A DNA stretch of 64,000 nucleotides from Ficedula albicollis (taxonomy: Eukaryota; Chordata; Aves; Passeriformes; Muscicapidae): the NCBI RefSeq assembly GCF_000247815.1, contig NC_021680.1:3934722-3998721 (forward strand). Direction: 5' to 3'. The notes beneath the pieces are model-generated. The model was given only the letters and a program-made list of their open reading frames with translations. It had not been told where the DNA came from and made no database searches. Below are positions 24,566 to 41,877 of this stretch, piece after piece. Each line of letters starts with the position of its first letter. Positions within the stretch are counted from its first letter, which is position 1. The translations under genes were made by a program, and so were the position numbers.

Positions 24566-27500
24566 CTGAAAGAAAGGAAAAGAAAACAACCATCAAACCC
24601 CTAGCCACAATACATGTCAGGTCAAAGCTTCATTAGTATTCGGGGGAATGAAAATTTTATAGGACTGGAACAAAAACAAAGGCACTATCACATAGTTTAA
24701 TTTCATCTCTGGCAGCTTCAAGAGAGCCAGACTGAGAGAGGAATCAAATACAGATTTGTTCATCAGGCAACCAAATCTTTCCAGAATTTCTTTAAGGTAG
24801 GTTTTCAAAGCAAAGCGTGCAGTAATTTCAGCAAGCTCCAAAGACATTCATGTCAGCACCTGCATACTTTGGGTTAAGTGTCCTCAGTTACTACTTTCTG
24901 ATCAAAATTCTGGACTGACATTCTCTGAAATACAAAGCAGCTACTCCTGAGCTTTCTTCCAGAGTATTCTGTCCCAAATCCTTTCCTTCTTTTTTATTAT
25001 CTCTAGAGGTACCCAGCACTGAAACAGGGGCATCTGTCCCTCATGAGCTGACCTGCTGAACAACACCAGCGATTCAAAATTTGCTGCAACATGTACTGTT
25101 GTGGCCCTCTGATTTCAGGCAGGATCGCGTTCGCAAGCAGGTGGGAAACACCAGAGCTGTTAACAACTTTCAGCAAAGAATTTGGTATTTTTCTAAGGAG
25201 ATGCTCTGTAACTCAAACTTGAGTTACAGAGTAACTTGAGTAGTTTTCGCTACTGTGTTTTTAAAAAAGGTGTTAAGCATGACGCAGCTCAGGGCCAGCC
25301 AGTTCTTATCCAAGTCTACTGGAAGCTCTAGTGAGGTCTGTCCTGGTGGAACCTCCAGCTCTGGCAAGTGCTTTTGCTCTCGCAGGGACCTGAAGCAGCA
25401 CTCACTCAGTGGCTGTTTCCAAAGTGACCAGAAGGGTGAGAACTAGGGAAACTCTGCAGAAGCAGGGGGCACTTTGGAACCACAAAAATTGAGCCATACC
25501 ACCTAGACCACAGCCTGCCATTTGAATAGCACCAAACTGCCAGATAAAGCTCAGAACCAGATCAGCTGGGTCCTGTTCTGAACTTATCCACAAGACAAGA
25601 AGCTACATGCTCTTCCCAGCCTCCAGTTCTGTCTCCTGCCCCAAACTCACACACTTCCATGCCTTTAGGGACCCCCTCTCCACAACCTTATTTCATTTGG
25701 GAAAGCATTTAACCTTAATTAAAGGCATCAATAATACCCAACCACCTAAACTGCCCACTTGTCAGCCAGCTGGTGTAGGGTTGCCTGCCCCCTCCTTGTT
25801 TTTTTTTTAGAAGGATGGTTTTCCTTTTCTCAAGTGGTACTAAATTTTCAATACAAACTCAGCAAGGGGCATCAGGAAAAACTGGTCCAAACCACCATGG
25901 AAGTGGATATGCTGGTGAATGAAGAATGGGACTCAGAAGAGTTAACACAGCAGTCCCACTAAGCTCTCCCTGCAAATTCAGTCCAGCAACTGGACAGCTT
26001 GGAACAGCCTCTGGTTCTGCTGTCCAGGGCTTGAAGTGTTATTTCTCAATAGCCCTGGGGCACATAAACAGGTCACACGCACTACGAGGCACTATAGGAA
26101 CGTTTCACGCTTGCAATCCCTATAGAGAACAGAGTTAAACTAAACCCAGCTCCCCGGGAAAATTATCAGCCTTTCCCACAACACAAGTATGCTAGCTGCT
26201 GTTAACTTGATTTCTGAAAAAGGGGCACTTCGGATGGCGCTGCTTCTGCAGAGCTCTCAGGAAATGAGCAAAATTCCACTCTGAGCCCCTCTGAGATAAC
26301 CCCTGAGGTCAGGGTTACCAAGCGACAGAAATATTAACGCGGATTTCGCACGGCATTCCCCCCCACAGCGGGCAGAAACGCGCAGGCTGACTCGCACCTG
26401 TCTGACCATTTCTACCCCATTTAACCACGTCCACACGGCTCTGCCTCCAAACTTCATCTGCTGCTGTCTAACACGGCAGCAGCTTGTTTTCACAGCAAAG
26501 ATTAGCTCTAGCTAGCAGGGCTCAGTTACACCGTGTCCAAGAGAAAGTGCTGGGATTCCGACGGCTCCCACCATCCAGGGAGATGGAGCAGCGTTAAAGC
26601 CGCGCTCCAGAGCGCCAGGAGAGGAACCAGCCTTGGCATTCTCATCTCACCACCTTGAATTTCCATTCCTTTCACAGCGATGGAGCCAGCGAAGCAAATG
26701 CCCAGAGGATTATTTCTTTTGTGCTCGTGCTTTCAAACACAATTTTGTAATCTCGCCGAGTAGCCGCGTCCCCAGCGAGGACTGAGCAGCCAGTTGATTT
26801 TGTAACCCACATGGTAAAAGCTTAACCAGCACTTGGCCAAAAACACCTTCCAGCACAGGGGCACGGAGGGGAACGAGAGGCTGACAGCTCTCAGGATCCC
26901 AACTTGCTTTGCTAGCCCAAATACAGAGAGGCTTTAGCAAAGTAATGATTAATTTTCCTCGGGTTTTTTTGACAAATTATTCCCACCTTGAACTGCTGTT
27001 AACAGGTCATTAAACTACTACCAGCCTTTAGAGTCCTTTTACAGAGACAATAGGACAACAAATTTTTAAATATATATTTTGTCTCTAGTAATTCAGAAGT
27101 GAAAGAAGCCAAGAAAACAAATAAAAAAAAAAACAACTTTGTGCTTTTTCAGCTTTAGACTGAATAGAAAGACTTTGAAATGCAACTAAAGCTGAAGTGA
27201 ATGTAAATGCAGCCGTATTCTATATTAAAATAAGTATTAAAGAGTCATGTGACTTCTCTTGGAAAAAAAAGAAATCACAAGGGAAATAGAAGACTTCAGT
27301 TCTCACAGTAAAATTAGCATTTCTGTGCACAAAGCACTGTCTTCCTGTATTTCACTATATCTTTCATAAAAATTTCACAACACATGCAAAACCAAGGCAT
27401 TTCAACACGAATCACTTCAAAAGCTACTTCTCTGCTACTCTACCACGTTGTGATCAAGAGCCAAAAGTGCCAGGAACTACCTTCTACCTCAGCCAGCATA

Positions 27501-28966
27501 AAAAGGTTGTTTTTATTGTGTGGACTGGAAATACTCTGGTGTGTACAGCATGAGAGAAGGCAGCCTTGCCTTGGGAAGATAAAGCCACTTTTCTAGAAGC
27601 CATATATAGACAGCACCAGCACACTGCCAAGGCTCTGACAGCTGCTTTTGACAGTTTTCCTCTGTGTTTAACACAAGCAGAAATGGAGAATTGTTGGGTG
27701 GTGCTCTGGGCTTGCCATAGCCTAGCAAAACCACCAAGACTGCCAGAAGGTGGGTTGGCCTCATGAATTTTAGGCATATTCCAGGATATTGGGAATAAAT
27801 CCCCTGGTTGGCAAAAGACTGGCTTCTTGTGGAGAGGGCACGAAAGGAGCACCCAATTTCCAGCAGTCACTGCAGCCAAGGTTGAAGGACTTCCCAGAAA
27901 AGGGCTCTTGAGTGCAGGCTAGATGAACACTTTAAAGGACACTGCCCAGCCTGGAGTCCACAGCAACCCTTGCACACGCCCGCATTGAGATACAAACTCC
28001 AACCTGACATTTAACATCCTACCAAGACTATTTTCTAAGGCCAGAGGGAAAAACAGATAAGCACTGCTGTGAAATGAGCACAAGATACACTCTAGGGAAT
28101 GTTGTGATTTTCGACATCCAAATCCAAAGCTCACAACTGGGGCACAGTTGTACCTAGATTTAATTCTTCTTTTTGGCAAAAGAGACAGCTAAAATCTAGG
28201 GGGAAAAGAAAAGTTTTGTTTCTGCCTCAGTGTTCTTTACGATGCCAAGATTATCTGGATGTTGTGATTTCGTTTCCACACTTCATCTGCCTACTATAAA
28301 TTCAAATATTTTCTGGGCCATAAATTTAGAAGAAATAATGCAGGATTAAGATCAGAAGCTGTGTCAGAGTTCAGCTTTGGAGAGAACTTTGCTATAGGGA
28401 AATTGAGCCATAACCAGAGAAAGTCTGAAAGGGCTTTGTTGAAACCACCCAAAGGAAAGTAATGCCAATAAACTCCTTGCCCACAAGTTCAGAAAAAGTC
28501 AAGCAGAAACAGATATGAAAAATACCAAAAGAATTAACGCTGTGAGAAAGAGACATGATGAAGCTGATTTCCTGTAGCTTTGTGGTTGATTATCCTGCAT
28601 CTCAGAAGGTACAGGCTCGGACCAGGTGTTTTATTTTAGATAAGGGGGGAGCAGTGTCCTGGCAGAGAGCACAGCCAAGCTGCTGGTACAGATTTCTCCT
28701 TGGAAGGATACTACATGTGCCTCTCTCCTTCCTGTCCATGAGTCTTTCAATATGTTCATAGAAACTCAGTACCAGAACTGAGACCTTTGTCCTACGTGGT
28801 TAAGTCTCGCCCATAGGTTCAAAAGCTTTCTTGTGGGAGTGGGGGGGGAAACAACCTACTTGAACGTAGAAAATAAGTCAAGCTAAAAACACATCTAAGA
28901 AAATAAAGGACAAATTAGGTTTCCATAACCTTTTCTGTCTCGATTGAGATTCATGAGAAACAGCCA

Positions 28967-29022
28967 GTCAGTTCAACTGTGCTTTATGTATGTTATGTCA
29001 GTTCAACGATACTTTATGTATG
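28967..29022. repeat. Two-copy tandem duplication, 30-bp unit
   Basis: The unit gtcagttcaac followed by ctttatgtatg occurs at 28967 and 28997. The copies differ at a few bases in the middle and at the end. Confidence 0.7.
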
Positions 29023-30567
29023 AAGGGAGAGGAGGAAAAAGGATTTGAAGCCCTCAAACAACAGCAAGACAAGATGCATGGAAAATGCCATGCTCAGGGC
29101 TGCTTGTCAGAGGTGGATCAGCTCTGAAGAGCATGACCATCAGCGTGGCCAGGAACACCAGTCACACAACAAATCGAGGGGGTCTCAAATTCCAAGGGAG
29201 GCAAAGACAGCTGCTGGTTCCCTTCAGGAAAAACAGAGCGTGAAAAAAGCAGTTAATGCTGAAACACGAGGTACGTTCTGCAGGAAGGTCCTGGGTGTGC
29301 AGAAAGGGACAAAATGCTTCCACAGCAGCACAACTGCTGGAAGAGCTGGTAAGGAATAAGCAGAACTGGACATATGGAGAGAATATCCAAAGATAACCAA
29401 GTTTTGGAGGAAAACCACAAAGGACTAATTAGGCTGTTCACTAACCTCAAGAGATTACAGCTCCGGTGAGATTATATAGCAGGGAAGAAACCACTAGTAA
29501 ATACCAGCTAGCTGAAAATAGGAAAATAGTTTTTTCTTTTTTTTCCCCCTGAAGAACAGATCATCCTATGGCAGGCACATGGAGGGGGAAGGAAGCAAAC
29601 TGGTAAAAATCCTTACTAAGAAAACGCAGCAAAGCCTTATGCTCAGCTCAGATTTAGAAACCATTAACATTTGGGGAATTTAAACAAGCTGACCAGTTTG
29701 CACTTCACACACTGAGGGTAGTAGTTAAAGGCAAAGCTTGTCTACAGGGCATGGAAACAATCTGTAAAGTGAATTGCTTTAATCAGATTAAGACATCTCC
29801 ACTGTTTTTACACACAAAAGCCTGAAATCAATTGGATAATGCAAGACTCATCAACTGAGAAGCTAAGCAGAGCTCAGAGAAGTGTGAAGGTACTCCACCA
29901 ACACCCTATACCTTTTGGGAGAGAAAATTCTAATATCTAAACCGGTTTCCTTCACTAATTTCACCCTAACAAGTGCAAAAATTTTTGAAAAGAAGATATT
30001 TAAGTGGATTTCAGAAGAACAAGCCTGTAAACATGAAGCAATTCTGCTTTAGAAATTCATCAGGTTGTTTGTTTGTTTGTTTTGAGGATGTCAACTGCAA
30101 ATCTGACAACACGAAGCTCTCGGACATGCAGAACCCCATGCCCTGCCATCATCTGGTTCAAATCTCTCTTCCAAACACCTAGGACCAGCAAAAACTACTA
30201 ATTAACCCTCCTAAGAACAGAGCTAGGAGCCACCCTGTACATTCACAGGTAGAGTTGAAGTCTTTCATTGCTGGGGTCTAAAGCCCAGGAAGCTGCAGGA
30301 GCACTGATATTTATACCAGATGCAGCTACAGTTCATGTGACGCTGCTGCTGCAAAACTATCCATAAAAAGTCACATTGAAATAGATACTGAATTTAGGAT
30401 TTAGAACTTGTAACATAGTTTGAAAGGCTGTCCATGACCATAATTCTCCATCTCCCCACACAGCTACTGTTCTCCGCCTTCCCCCATTTGCAGTTTTCCA
30501 AACACAGCCAAAATGCCTAAAATCCAGAACTGCAACATAAAGCACTTAGTTAGGAGTGAGGGGGGAA

Positions 30568-30946
<379 letters not shown>

Positions 30947-31763
30947 AAAAAAAAAAAAAAAAAAAAAAAAGCTTTCGACCAAAAAATGTAGGGAAGGCAA
31001 TTAAAGAGCTGAAGAGGTATTGGTGTTTCCATGGCAATCTGGCAGGCGGGAGCCATGCTCGCCTCTTCTCCCAAGTCTCCCGTCCGTTCTGCAGCACTAA
31101 ATCTTTATTAATTTGAACGTTGAGCATGTCTGCCCGTGCAGAAATGTTATCCCAGCGCTTGTGCCGAGCAGCCCTTCCGCAGCCATCCAGGCTGATGTCA
31201 GAGGGACGGGAGGAAGGCTGGCTGCGTGGAACAAACAGCAGACGCCCGTGCCATTTTGAGATACAAAGCGCTTTTTTCATCCCCGTGGCAGTCTAAAAAA
31301 AGGACATGTGCCCTAGGAACAGACTATTTTCTAAACAGAACGGATGATTATTTCTGCAGATCTCAGATGACCCTGCTTAGAATGATATAAGCACTGCTTC
31401 TCCTAGACAAGTCCTTGACTTCTGTTGGCAGGATGATTTTGAGGTGAACGCAGAGAAGCCGAGGACATAAAAAGTCCACAAAAGGACTTTTCAACTCGTG
31501 CTTAGGAAAGCTCTTTTCCCCCAAAACCTGGATGATGTTTCCCTGAGGTGTCCCAAAGGAGAAGTGACAATAATCACTGTATCAATGCTCTACCAAAGAG
31601 TCATTAGCCAAGAGTACAATCTCAAAGGAAACCATGTCCCACCTGGAGCCACTACTGCTTGGTTTTGATGCTAAGCAAGATAGATTCCCAGGAGAAACAG
31701 GCTGCCAGAGTCCTGCTACTGCTTTTTCACCTACTCCTCCACTGGATTTTTTTCTTTTTTTTT

Positions 31764-32203
31764 AGTTAGAGTTGGGATTGAAAGCACGAGAGATGGGATT
31801 TTGTGTTTGGACTTAGGTGTTTATTAATTTTTATTTATAGCACAGTGAGTGCTACAGCACTTTTGGCTAATAAGCTAAAAGCAAAAAAAGGGAGCACTAT
31901 CTTGCTTATTTACAAGGTTTTTTAAGGCTTAATTGTTTAATTAAAAACTAATAGCTAAATTATTTTTACTTTTGATCTAATGACTAAACACTTGTGACTT
32001 GCAGTGCGGCATTTTCTATCTAACTAAAAAAGAAGAAGAAAAAGGAACAAGAAGAAGAAACACTAGCATTCCAAAACTTTTATCTTGTCTTATATCTACT
32101 ATTATATTCTAAAATTCCAAATTCTTCACTATGTGATATTACAGTTCTTTATTTAAACTATACAGTAGTGATTTTAACTTTAATTCTTAATTTTGGAAGC
32201 CTT
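31764..32203 (-). mobile_element. Retroviral-type LTR (solo or fragment), minus strand
   Basis: Read on the minus strand, this AT-rich block runs from ggcttccaaaatt through tgtaatatcaca (32143) and ttttagaatatagta to gtgctgtagcactcac. It then has aattaataaacacctaagtcc, with the AATAAA signal at 31820-31825, and ends caatcccaactctaact. The same series of words in the same order is found in the LTR at 47501-48140, so the two are one family. The structure (U3-like AT-rich part, poly-A signal, short tail) is that of an LTR. No internal gag or pol sequence adjoins it. Exact ends and target-site duplications could not be set. An ERVL-like songbird family is possible, but no family name is claimed. 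Confidence 0.65.
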
Positions 32204-32445
32204 CTCCAAGGCCTCAAGTCAAAAGCAGTGTTCCCCTGGGGATCAGTGGCAGAAAGCAAAGAAACTCAAAACTCCCAGGCTTCAGGGCTCCATCATCCCT
32301 TGCCCCTGGATTCAAAGGCCAGCCACCCATACCCTCTCATGACACAGACATCAGTTTTGGAAATGGGAGAACCCAAACAGGATCTATTGCAGGGAATCAC
32401 CCACTTATTGCAACAGCAGAAAATTAAAAAAAAAAAAAAAAAAAA

Positions 32446-32600
<155 letters not shown>

Positions 32601-34117
32601 ATTAAAAAAAAAAAAAAAAAAAAAAGGGAGGGAAGTAGCTGTGGAAGTTGACAAAAACCCAACCCACCCACTGAAGGAGATTCAAATGCCAAATGCCACC
32701 AGAGGCGTGAGTCTTTTCCCAACTCCAATCCTTTCCCAAGGATTCAAGTCCTGAGAACATGAGCAGGAGGATCTTCACGAATTCCTAATCTGACTAAGTG
32801 ATGCCCTGCAGGAAGTGATGCGAGTTAGCTCGATTCTCATAAGGCTCCCTTCTGAAAGTCTAAATCAGCATCTTTGATAAGAACAAACTTGATAGATGGC
32901 AACACCTTCGAGAAATCAAGTCAAACTTGCTCCTCCATAAGCAAATCCATATCAAGCAGACCGGCACTGTCAGCGTTATCTGAAGTCCTCCAAATTTCGC
33001 TGGGTGAATACCAAAGACCTCAAACTGCAGTCCACGCCAGCACAGCACCGATTAACAATTGGATTAGGATTACAGGATTGTAACCTGTCAGAAACACGGG
33101 CTGGCAGGCAGCAGCAGCCTGGTGAGACAGAGCACCAGAGTTAATGACAGCGGGTAATTAGGGTGGGCTCGACTGCCAGAATCCCTCTGAGAGAAGGGAA
33201 TGGTTCACAGCAATTATCAGGTAAGTATCCTCACCAAAAGCGCAGGTGTTGCTGCCCCACCCCAGCTTACTGCACCTTCAAATGCAGCCCTTTGCAAAAC
33301 TAAACTGGAAAAGCGAGTTGCTGCACCATGGGGCTTGCGTGATGAGACAAGGCTGAGCAGTCCAAACCATAGTGCTCCGTGCATCCAGGAGCCTCCTCTT
33401 TATTGACCAAGAGGGCTGACATCAGGTACCTGCCCTCTCTTGCACAAGAGCATCAAGCCAGTTGAATATGCACCCGAAAATACCCTTTCGGTGACTTCAT
33501 CCCTCCCTTTCCCATTAACTCAAGGCACGGCTCCCGCTCCCAGGGGGTGATACCGACCAGATGCAGGTCAGTATCTCACAACAACGCGAGTCACTTTCAG
33601 CCTGGATTTGTCATCTCTGCCGACCAGCCTTTGTTCGGCACCAGGGAGAGATTTCACCCACAGAGGCAGAAAAGTTCGGCAGCGTTTGAGGGAGGACCTC
33701 AACCAGCTCAGGTGTGCAAGTGACAGCAGGTGATGGCACAGCTCCTTCTCTCAGCCCCTGAGGGGAAGGGCCAGCAATAAGCTGCTAAATTGTTCGTATG
33801 AAAGTACAGTTTCACTAAGTGGACAGACATTTAGTCTTCGCAAAATTAGTATTTTGCCATCTCACTGTGTAAGCCATTTCCAGAAATGACAGTGCTACGA
33901 TGCACCACATGTCCCTGCTGCCACCAAAGCATATTTCTAAGACACCCACCCCTGAAAGACCCTCTAGCTGTCCTTTTGAACAAACCCAGCCAAAACGCAT
34001 TTGTGAAACAGCTTTTTAAAACTCCAGCCACCTTCTTGCAACACATTAGCAAAAGTAAATCGGCTTTCAGAGGAGATTATTGGGAAAAAAACCCCAACAT
34101 TTCTCCCAAGAGAGAAA

Positions 34118-34173
34118 TTGACCATTTCAAAGTCAAAAAGTGACCATTTTTAATTTGACCATTTCAAAGTCAA
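34118..34173. repeat. 19-base direct repeat, 37-bp spacing
   Basis: The word ttgaccatttcaaagtcaa occurs at 34118 and 34155, with a partial third copy (tgaccattttt) between them. Confidence 0.75.
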
Positions 34174-34754
34174 GACAGATCGATTGACTGACCCAACTAC
34201 TCTGCATCCAAACCATAAAGAAGTGGTTAAAACTCCACATCCAACAATTTCCACTGTAAAACCATACTGAACAACAAAACTACTGAAAAGACCAGTGTCT
34301 TGCTGGTCATCCCTAAACAACCCCCACTAACAGCTTCTCCCATCGCTGCGCTCTTCTCAAGTCATCTGAAGCCTCTCAGGAGCCAAAGGAAGGGATGAGA
34401 AGGCACGCAATTAATCAATGACTGCTGGCCCTCGATAGCCTTAACGCGGTGCAGGGCTGCACAAGCTTTACTGGGGAGCAGGAGCCGCTGGAGATGCCAT
34501 GAGATTTCCACCAGAACGCATATAAACCAGCGCTCCGGGCAAGCTTCAAACTTCAGAAACGCTGCAAATAATGCCAGCGTGCAAGGGGGAACGGTGACAA
34601 AAAGCAGCGCTGCCCTCAGATGCGCACACACGGCGTTATCGCGCCCGGACTGATTAGGAGGAGGAGGCGCAGAGATTCCCCGTGCGTGTGCAGGAATGTC
34701 CCCAACAAAGGCTCGGTGCGCAGGTATGCGAACCGCACACGCTCGTCTCGCCCG

Positions 34755-38198
<3,444 letters not shown>

Positions 38199-38272
38199 GT
38201 GGCAGGTCCCCACAGGACAGGACGCTGGGGCCCTTTGCTCAGACGTGGGGCGCTGGGCGGGGATCTGGAGTG

Positions 38273-38280
38273 TTCCCACC
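38273..38280 (-). promoter_or_regulatory. RBPJ (CSL)-like site
   Basis: Minus-strand GGTGGGAA contains the GTGGGAA core recognised by RBPJ, the DNA-binding partner of activated Notch. It lies just upstream, in gene sense, of the presumed NOTCH2 start region. A motif match alone is weak evidence. Confidence 0.3.
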
Positions 38281-38405
38281 GGGACGGGAAATCCAAACCC
38301 AGCCCCGCGGTGAGCAGGGCAGCTTGCGGAGCAGACGCACAAGCTCGGTGCCCCATGGCTCACCCCCACAGCTGCTCCTCTGCAGATCCCGGGAGGAGAC
38401 CTGTG

Positions 38406-38413
38406 TTCCCACG
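38406..38413 (-). promoter_or_regulatory. RBPJ (CSL) consensus site
   Basis: Minus-strand CGTGGGAA is a full match to the YGTGGGAA consensus. It is in the same orientation as the site at 38273 and 133 bases from it. Use is not demonstrated. Confidence 0.35.
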
Positions 38414-41400
38414 GAAGAGGTCTCAGGAGGACAGCAGCTGGATTCAGCCTCAAGATCCCTCCCAGCCCTCAGCTATCATTTAAAGCGTTAAAAATCCTTC
38501 TGCCCTGGCTCAGGCTCCGGAGGACTGAGAGCCCTTTGTGTGCAGTGCTGACACGGCAGCCTGGCCCGTGAAGGCAGGATTGTACCGGGTCTGGGGGAGA
38601 GAGGGGGCCATGAATAAACCTCACTGTTTTCCCCCTGTAATTCTCCAGATCCCAGAGTTCCTCCCAGGCGTGGGGCTGGACAGTCAGTGCCCTAACCCCA
38701 TTATGATTTTTCCAGGTACTTCAGTGCAACCCTTTGGCAAGCCCCCCTCCTCCTGCACAGCTGCCAGAGCCGCTCCAACAGCTGCCCGTGGGCAGACGGT
38801 TGTGCCTCAGAGCCATGATGGCCATTCCATGGCATTGCTCCTGGCCCAGCGCCCTCCCTGCAGCTCCTCACCTGCTGAGGTGCAGGCCAGACCCCCCAGC
38901 ATGCCCCAAAACTTCCCACATACCAAATTGCAGGTGGCACTGACCAGCACTTAGTTAAAACAATGCCAACGGCAAGCTGGGAGTTTGAGGAGGCACAGAC
39001 AGGGAACGTGACTACGATAAAAAGGGTTTGGGGACGCTCTCCTGAGCGTGCATTCAGGAGGAATTCTGGTGTTTCACCAGGAGCTGCCATTTCCAGCTCC
39101 CCTCAGCGCTGAGCATTACTTATCACCCCTGACCTTGAAGTGGCTCATCCTCCTCTTTGTTTCACTTGGCCTGAGCTCAGGCCTCCGAGCCCCAGAGCAG
39201 GGACAGGATCCACGGCCTCCCTGGCACAGCTCTCGGGAGCAAGCAGCTCCAGCTGGCAGCTGAGGCTCCATGGGAGAATCCAGCCAGGAAGAGGGAAAGT
39301 GTCACTCCCCTCCTGCAGCTCTGGGGAAACCTGCTGGTTGCTTTTCTCTCCATGTGCCCTCATGGGTGCACATGGACTCAGCTGCTCGTGGGAGGGAGCA
39401 TCCCAGGGCAGCTCTGTTGGAGAGATAAAAGGGGTGAGAGCAGCCATTGGGGGCCCTCTATATGATAGAGGCTGGGAGTGACTGAATCCAGATGGATTTT
39501 CCTTCTAGGAAGGTGAGGGCTGAGCTTCTCTCAGCTGCCCTAGCAAGCTGAGCTGTCTGTGCCAGCAGGGAATGAATGCACAGAGCAGAGCAGGAAGGGG
39601 ACAGGTGCTATGTCCCCAGGCTATGTCCCCATGCCAGAGTTCCTCAATGAGCTCCCCATCATCCCCATGGTCCTGTCGTTAAGCAATAAAACCTTCACAG
39701 AGGAGTTAAAAATGAGTTTCAGCATTGCTTTGTCTTCAGGCAGCCCTACCACACACTACCTCAGCCCCAGTCTCCCACCCAGGGAGGACCAGCAGCCAGC
39801 ACTGGATCTGGAGAGCTCTGGCAAGGTTTCCTGCAGTTTCTGTCTGGTTTCTGACCGTGCCTTTGCCCCTCCTTGCCCACGGAGTGTCTCACCCAGGTGT
39901 GGGAACCAAGCTCCAGCTGCTCAGGGTGGCGAGGGGAGGCGGGCAGGGTGCCTGGCACAGGGCTGGGTGCATCCCAGAACTGGAAATGATGCCAGCTGAG
40001 GGATTAGGAGAGCTGAGCAGGCTCCAAATCCATGGCCAAGTTTGTTAAACGGCCCCAGCAATTAGGGAGATCCTGGCACTTTGTCTGACAACGACTGGGA
40101 GATCAGGCTCTTCCTGCGAGTCCACTCAGAGTCTCACCCTGCCGTGATTTTGGTTCCACAGAGGATTAACGCATGTTTCTCAGAGAGAAAGCTCCAGGGG
40201 CAGCATCTCCCCACATCCCAAATGCCTCACCTCTCTCCAACCAGGGAATTCTGCCAGGCAGACGTGCTGGGGGCTCTGCAATGCTCTCCCCTGCTCACCT
40301 CACAGAAGGCAAAATGCATTTGAACATTCTCAGCTGCTTTTTGTGTGTCTGTACTTGGTCAGTGTGGACCATGGCACTTCTCTGTCCCTCACCTTGGAGA
40401 AACTGCTGATTTCAACAGCTTTGTACTGGCTTGCTCAGAATAAATTGTGTTTTCTTGCAGTAATTTTCAGTGGCATTGGTGGTGGCTCAGGCATTCAGAC
40501 CTCAGGTTTTACGTGTTATCCCAGATAAACATCACCTTTATCCCAGATAACCTGCCCCTGATCTGGGGGTCCTTAGGACAAACCTGCTTGAGTCATGTGT
40601 CCCAGCTTTCTCTTTTGTGATCCGAAAAGCTGGAGCTCCACTAAAATGGGAGCTGAGGGTATTTCATAGTTTCAAGATGTCAGGAGCCAAGAGGTTTAAG
40701 AAAAGCAGGAGGGGGAGAGGCTTCCAACAAAATCCTCAGGGCTGGCAGCCTTGTGCCTGTGCCGCAAATAGCTTGTCCTGCGGCTCATCTGCAAACTCTT
40801 AACATCCACATGACTTGGCTTATGCCACGATTACCTTACCTGCCAGCCGGCCTCGTCTTAAAAAGAACCAGAGAAGTGCAAAGGCATTCCTGCATCAAGC
40901 CCTGCAGGAATGCACCGGGCTCCCTGTTCCGCCTCTGCTGCTTTAATCGCCGGGGGAATTTGTACCCTCTGCCTTACCCGCAGCTGCCTGCTCTCAGCAG
41001 CCCCCGGAGGATTTGAGTTGCAGGAGGAGTTGCGCAGCTTTTACCAGAGTTGGTCTGACCTACAGAGTGGCCATTAAGCTCCCGAAATGCCCCCGGCTCT
41101 GGGCATGCAGTGGAACAAGAATCCGCTGGTCTGCGGTCACCCTCCGGGTCGCAGCCAGCGCTGCGATGACGGCTGGCACAGTGGGGTGGCTGTGGCTCAA
41201 GGAAGGGGCAGCTGCTCGCCACAATCATCAGGTTCCCTTTTCCGGGAAACTCCAGGAAAGGTCCTGAGAGCCGCACGCACCTCAGGGTCTCCAGGCTTGG
41301 GCACGGCAGGGACCCACGCAGGTCCCAGTGCATCGAATTTGGGGTCACCGTGGCTCCAGCAAGCACATTCTGTTCTGCTCTTCTATGCAAATCCTGTCCC

Positions 41401-41809
41401 TGCTGCCAGTCTGGGGGGGCCCCGGTTGTGGCCGAACAGGGAGGGTGCACTTTTGTTCGGATGCTGTGCCGCAGTGGGGCTGGGGAATCCCGTTTGCAGG
41501 GAGCACGGGCAGCGTGCCAGGCAAGCGGAGGGTGACCAGAGAGCACCCGCAGGGCTGCGGGAGTGAAGAGGGGAGGAAACGACAAAAGAGAAAAAAAAAG
41601 CAATGACAGAGGAAACAGGTTTATCATCGCTCTGCAGAGCGCTGAGGCTCAGCCACAAGGGGTTTTGTGTGCCATGATTCACAATCGCACTGGGCTGCTG
41701 CACGCAGCCAGGAATGGGCTCTGAGGAAGCCTCGTGGCAGGGTTCAACAGGGGTGGGCAAGGGGAGCAGGGACTCCCCAACTTCTGCTTTTTTTTTTTTT
41801 TTTTTTTAA

Positions 41810-41875
<66 letters not shown>
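41810..41875. other. Poly-G run, 66 bases, probable artefact
   Basis: The run follows about 20 T and aa, and precedes acgccctgc. No duplicated flank is evident here. It is the shortest of the seven runs and the one that could most easily be real. Confidence 0.65.

Positions 41876-41877
<2 letters not shown>

Noticed and set aside
26257..26493. Minus-strand frame ending at a donor-like caggtgcgag as an alternative NOTCH2 first exon
   Set aside because: The donor word is good, but the encoded peptide has no signal sequence or known similarity, and the phase was not supported. It is only mildly CpG-rich.
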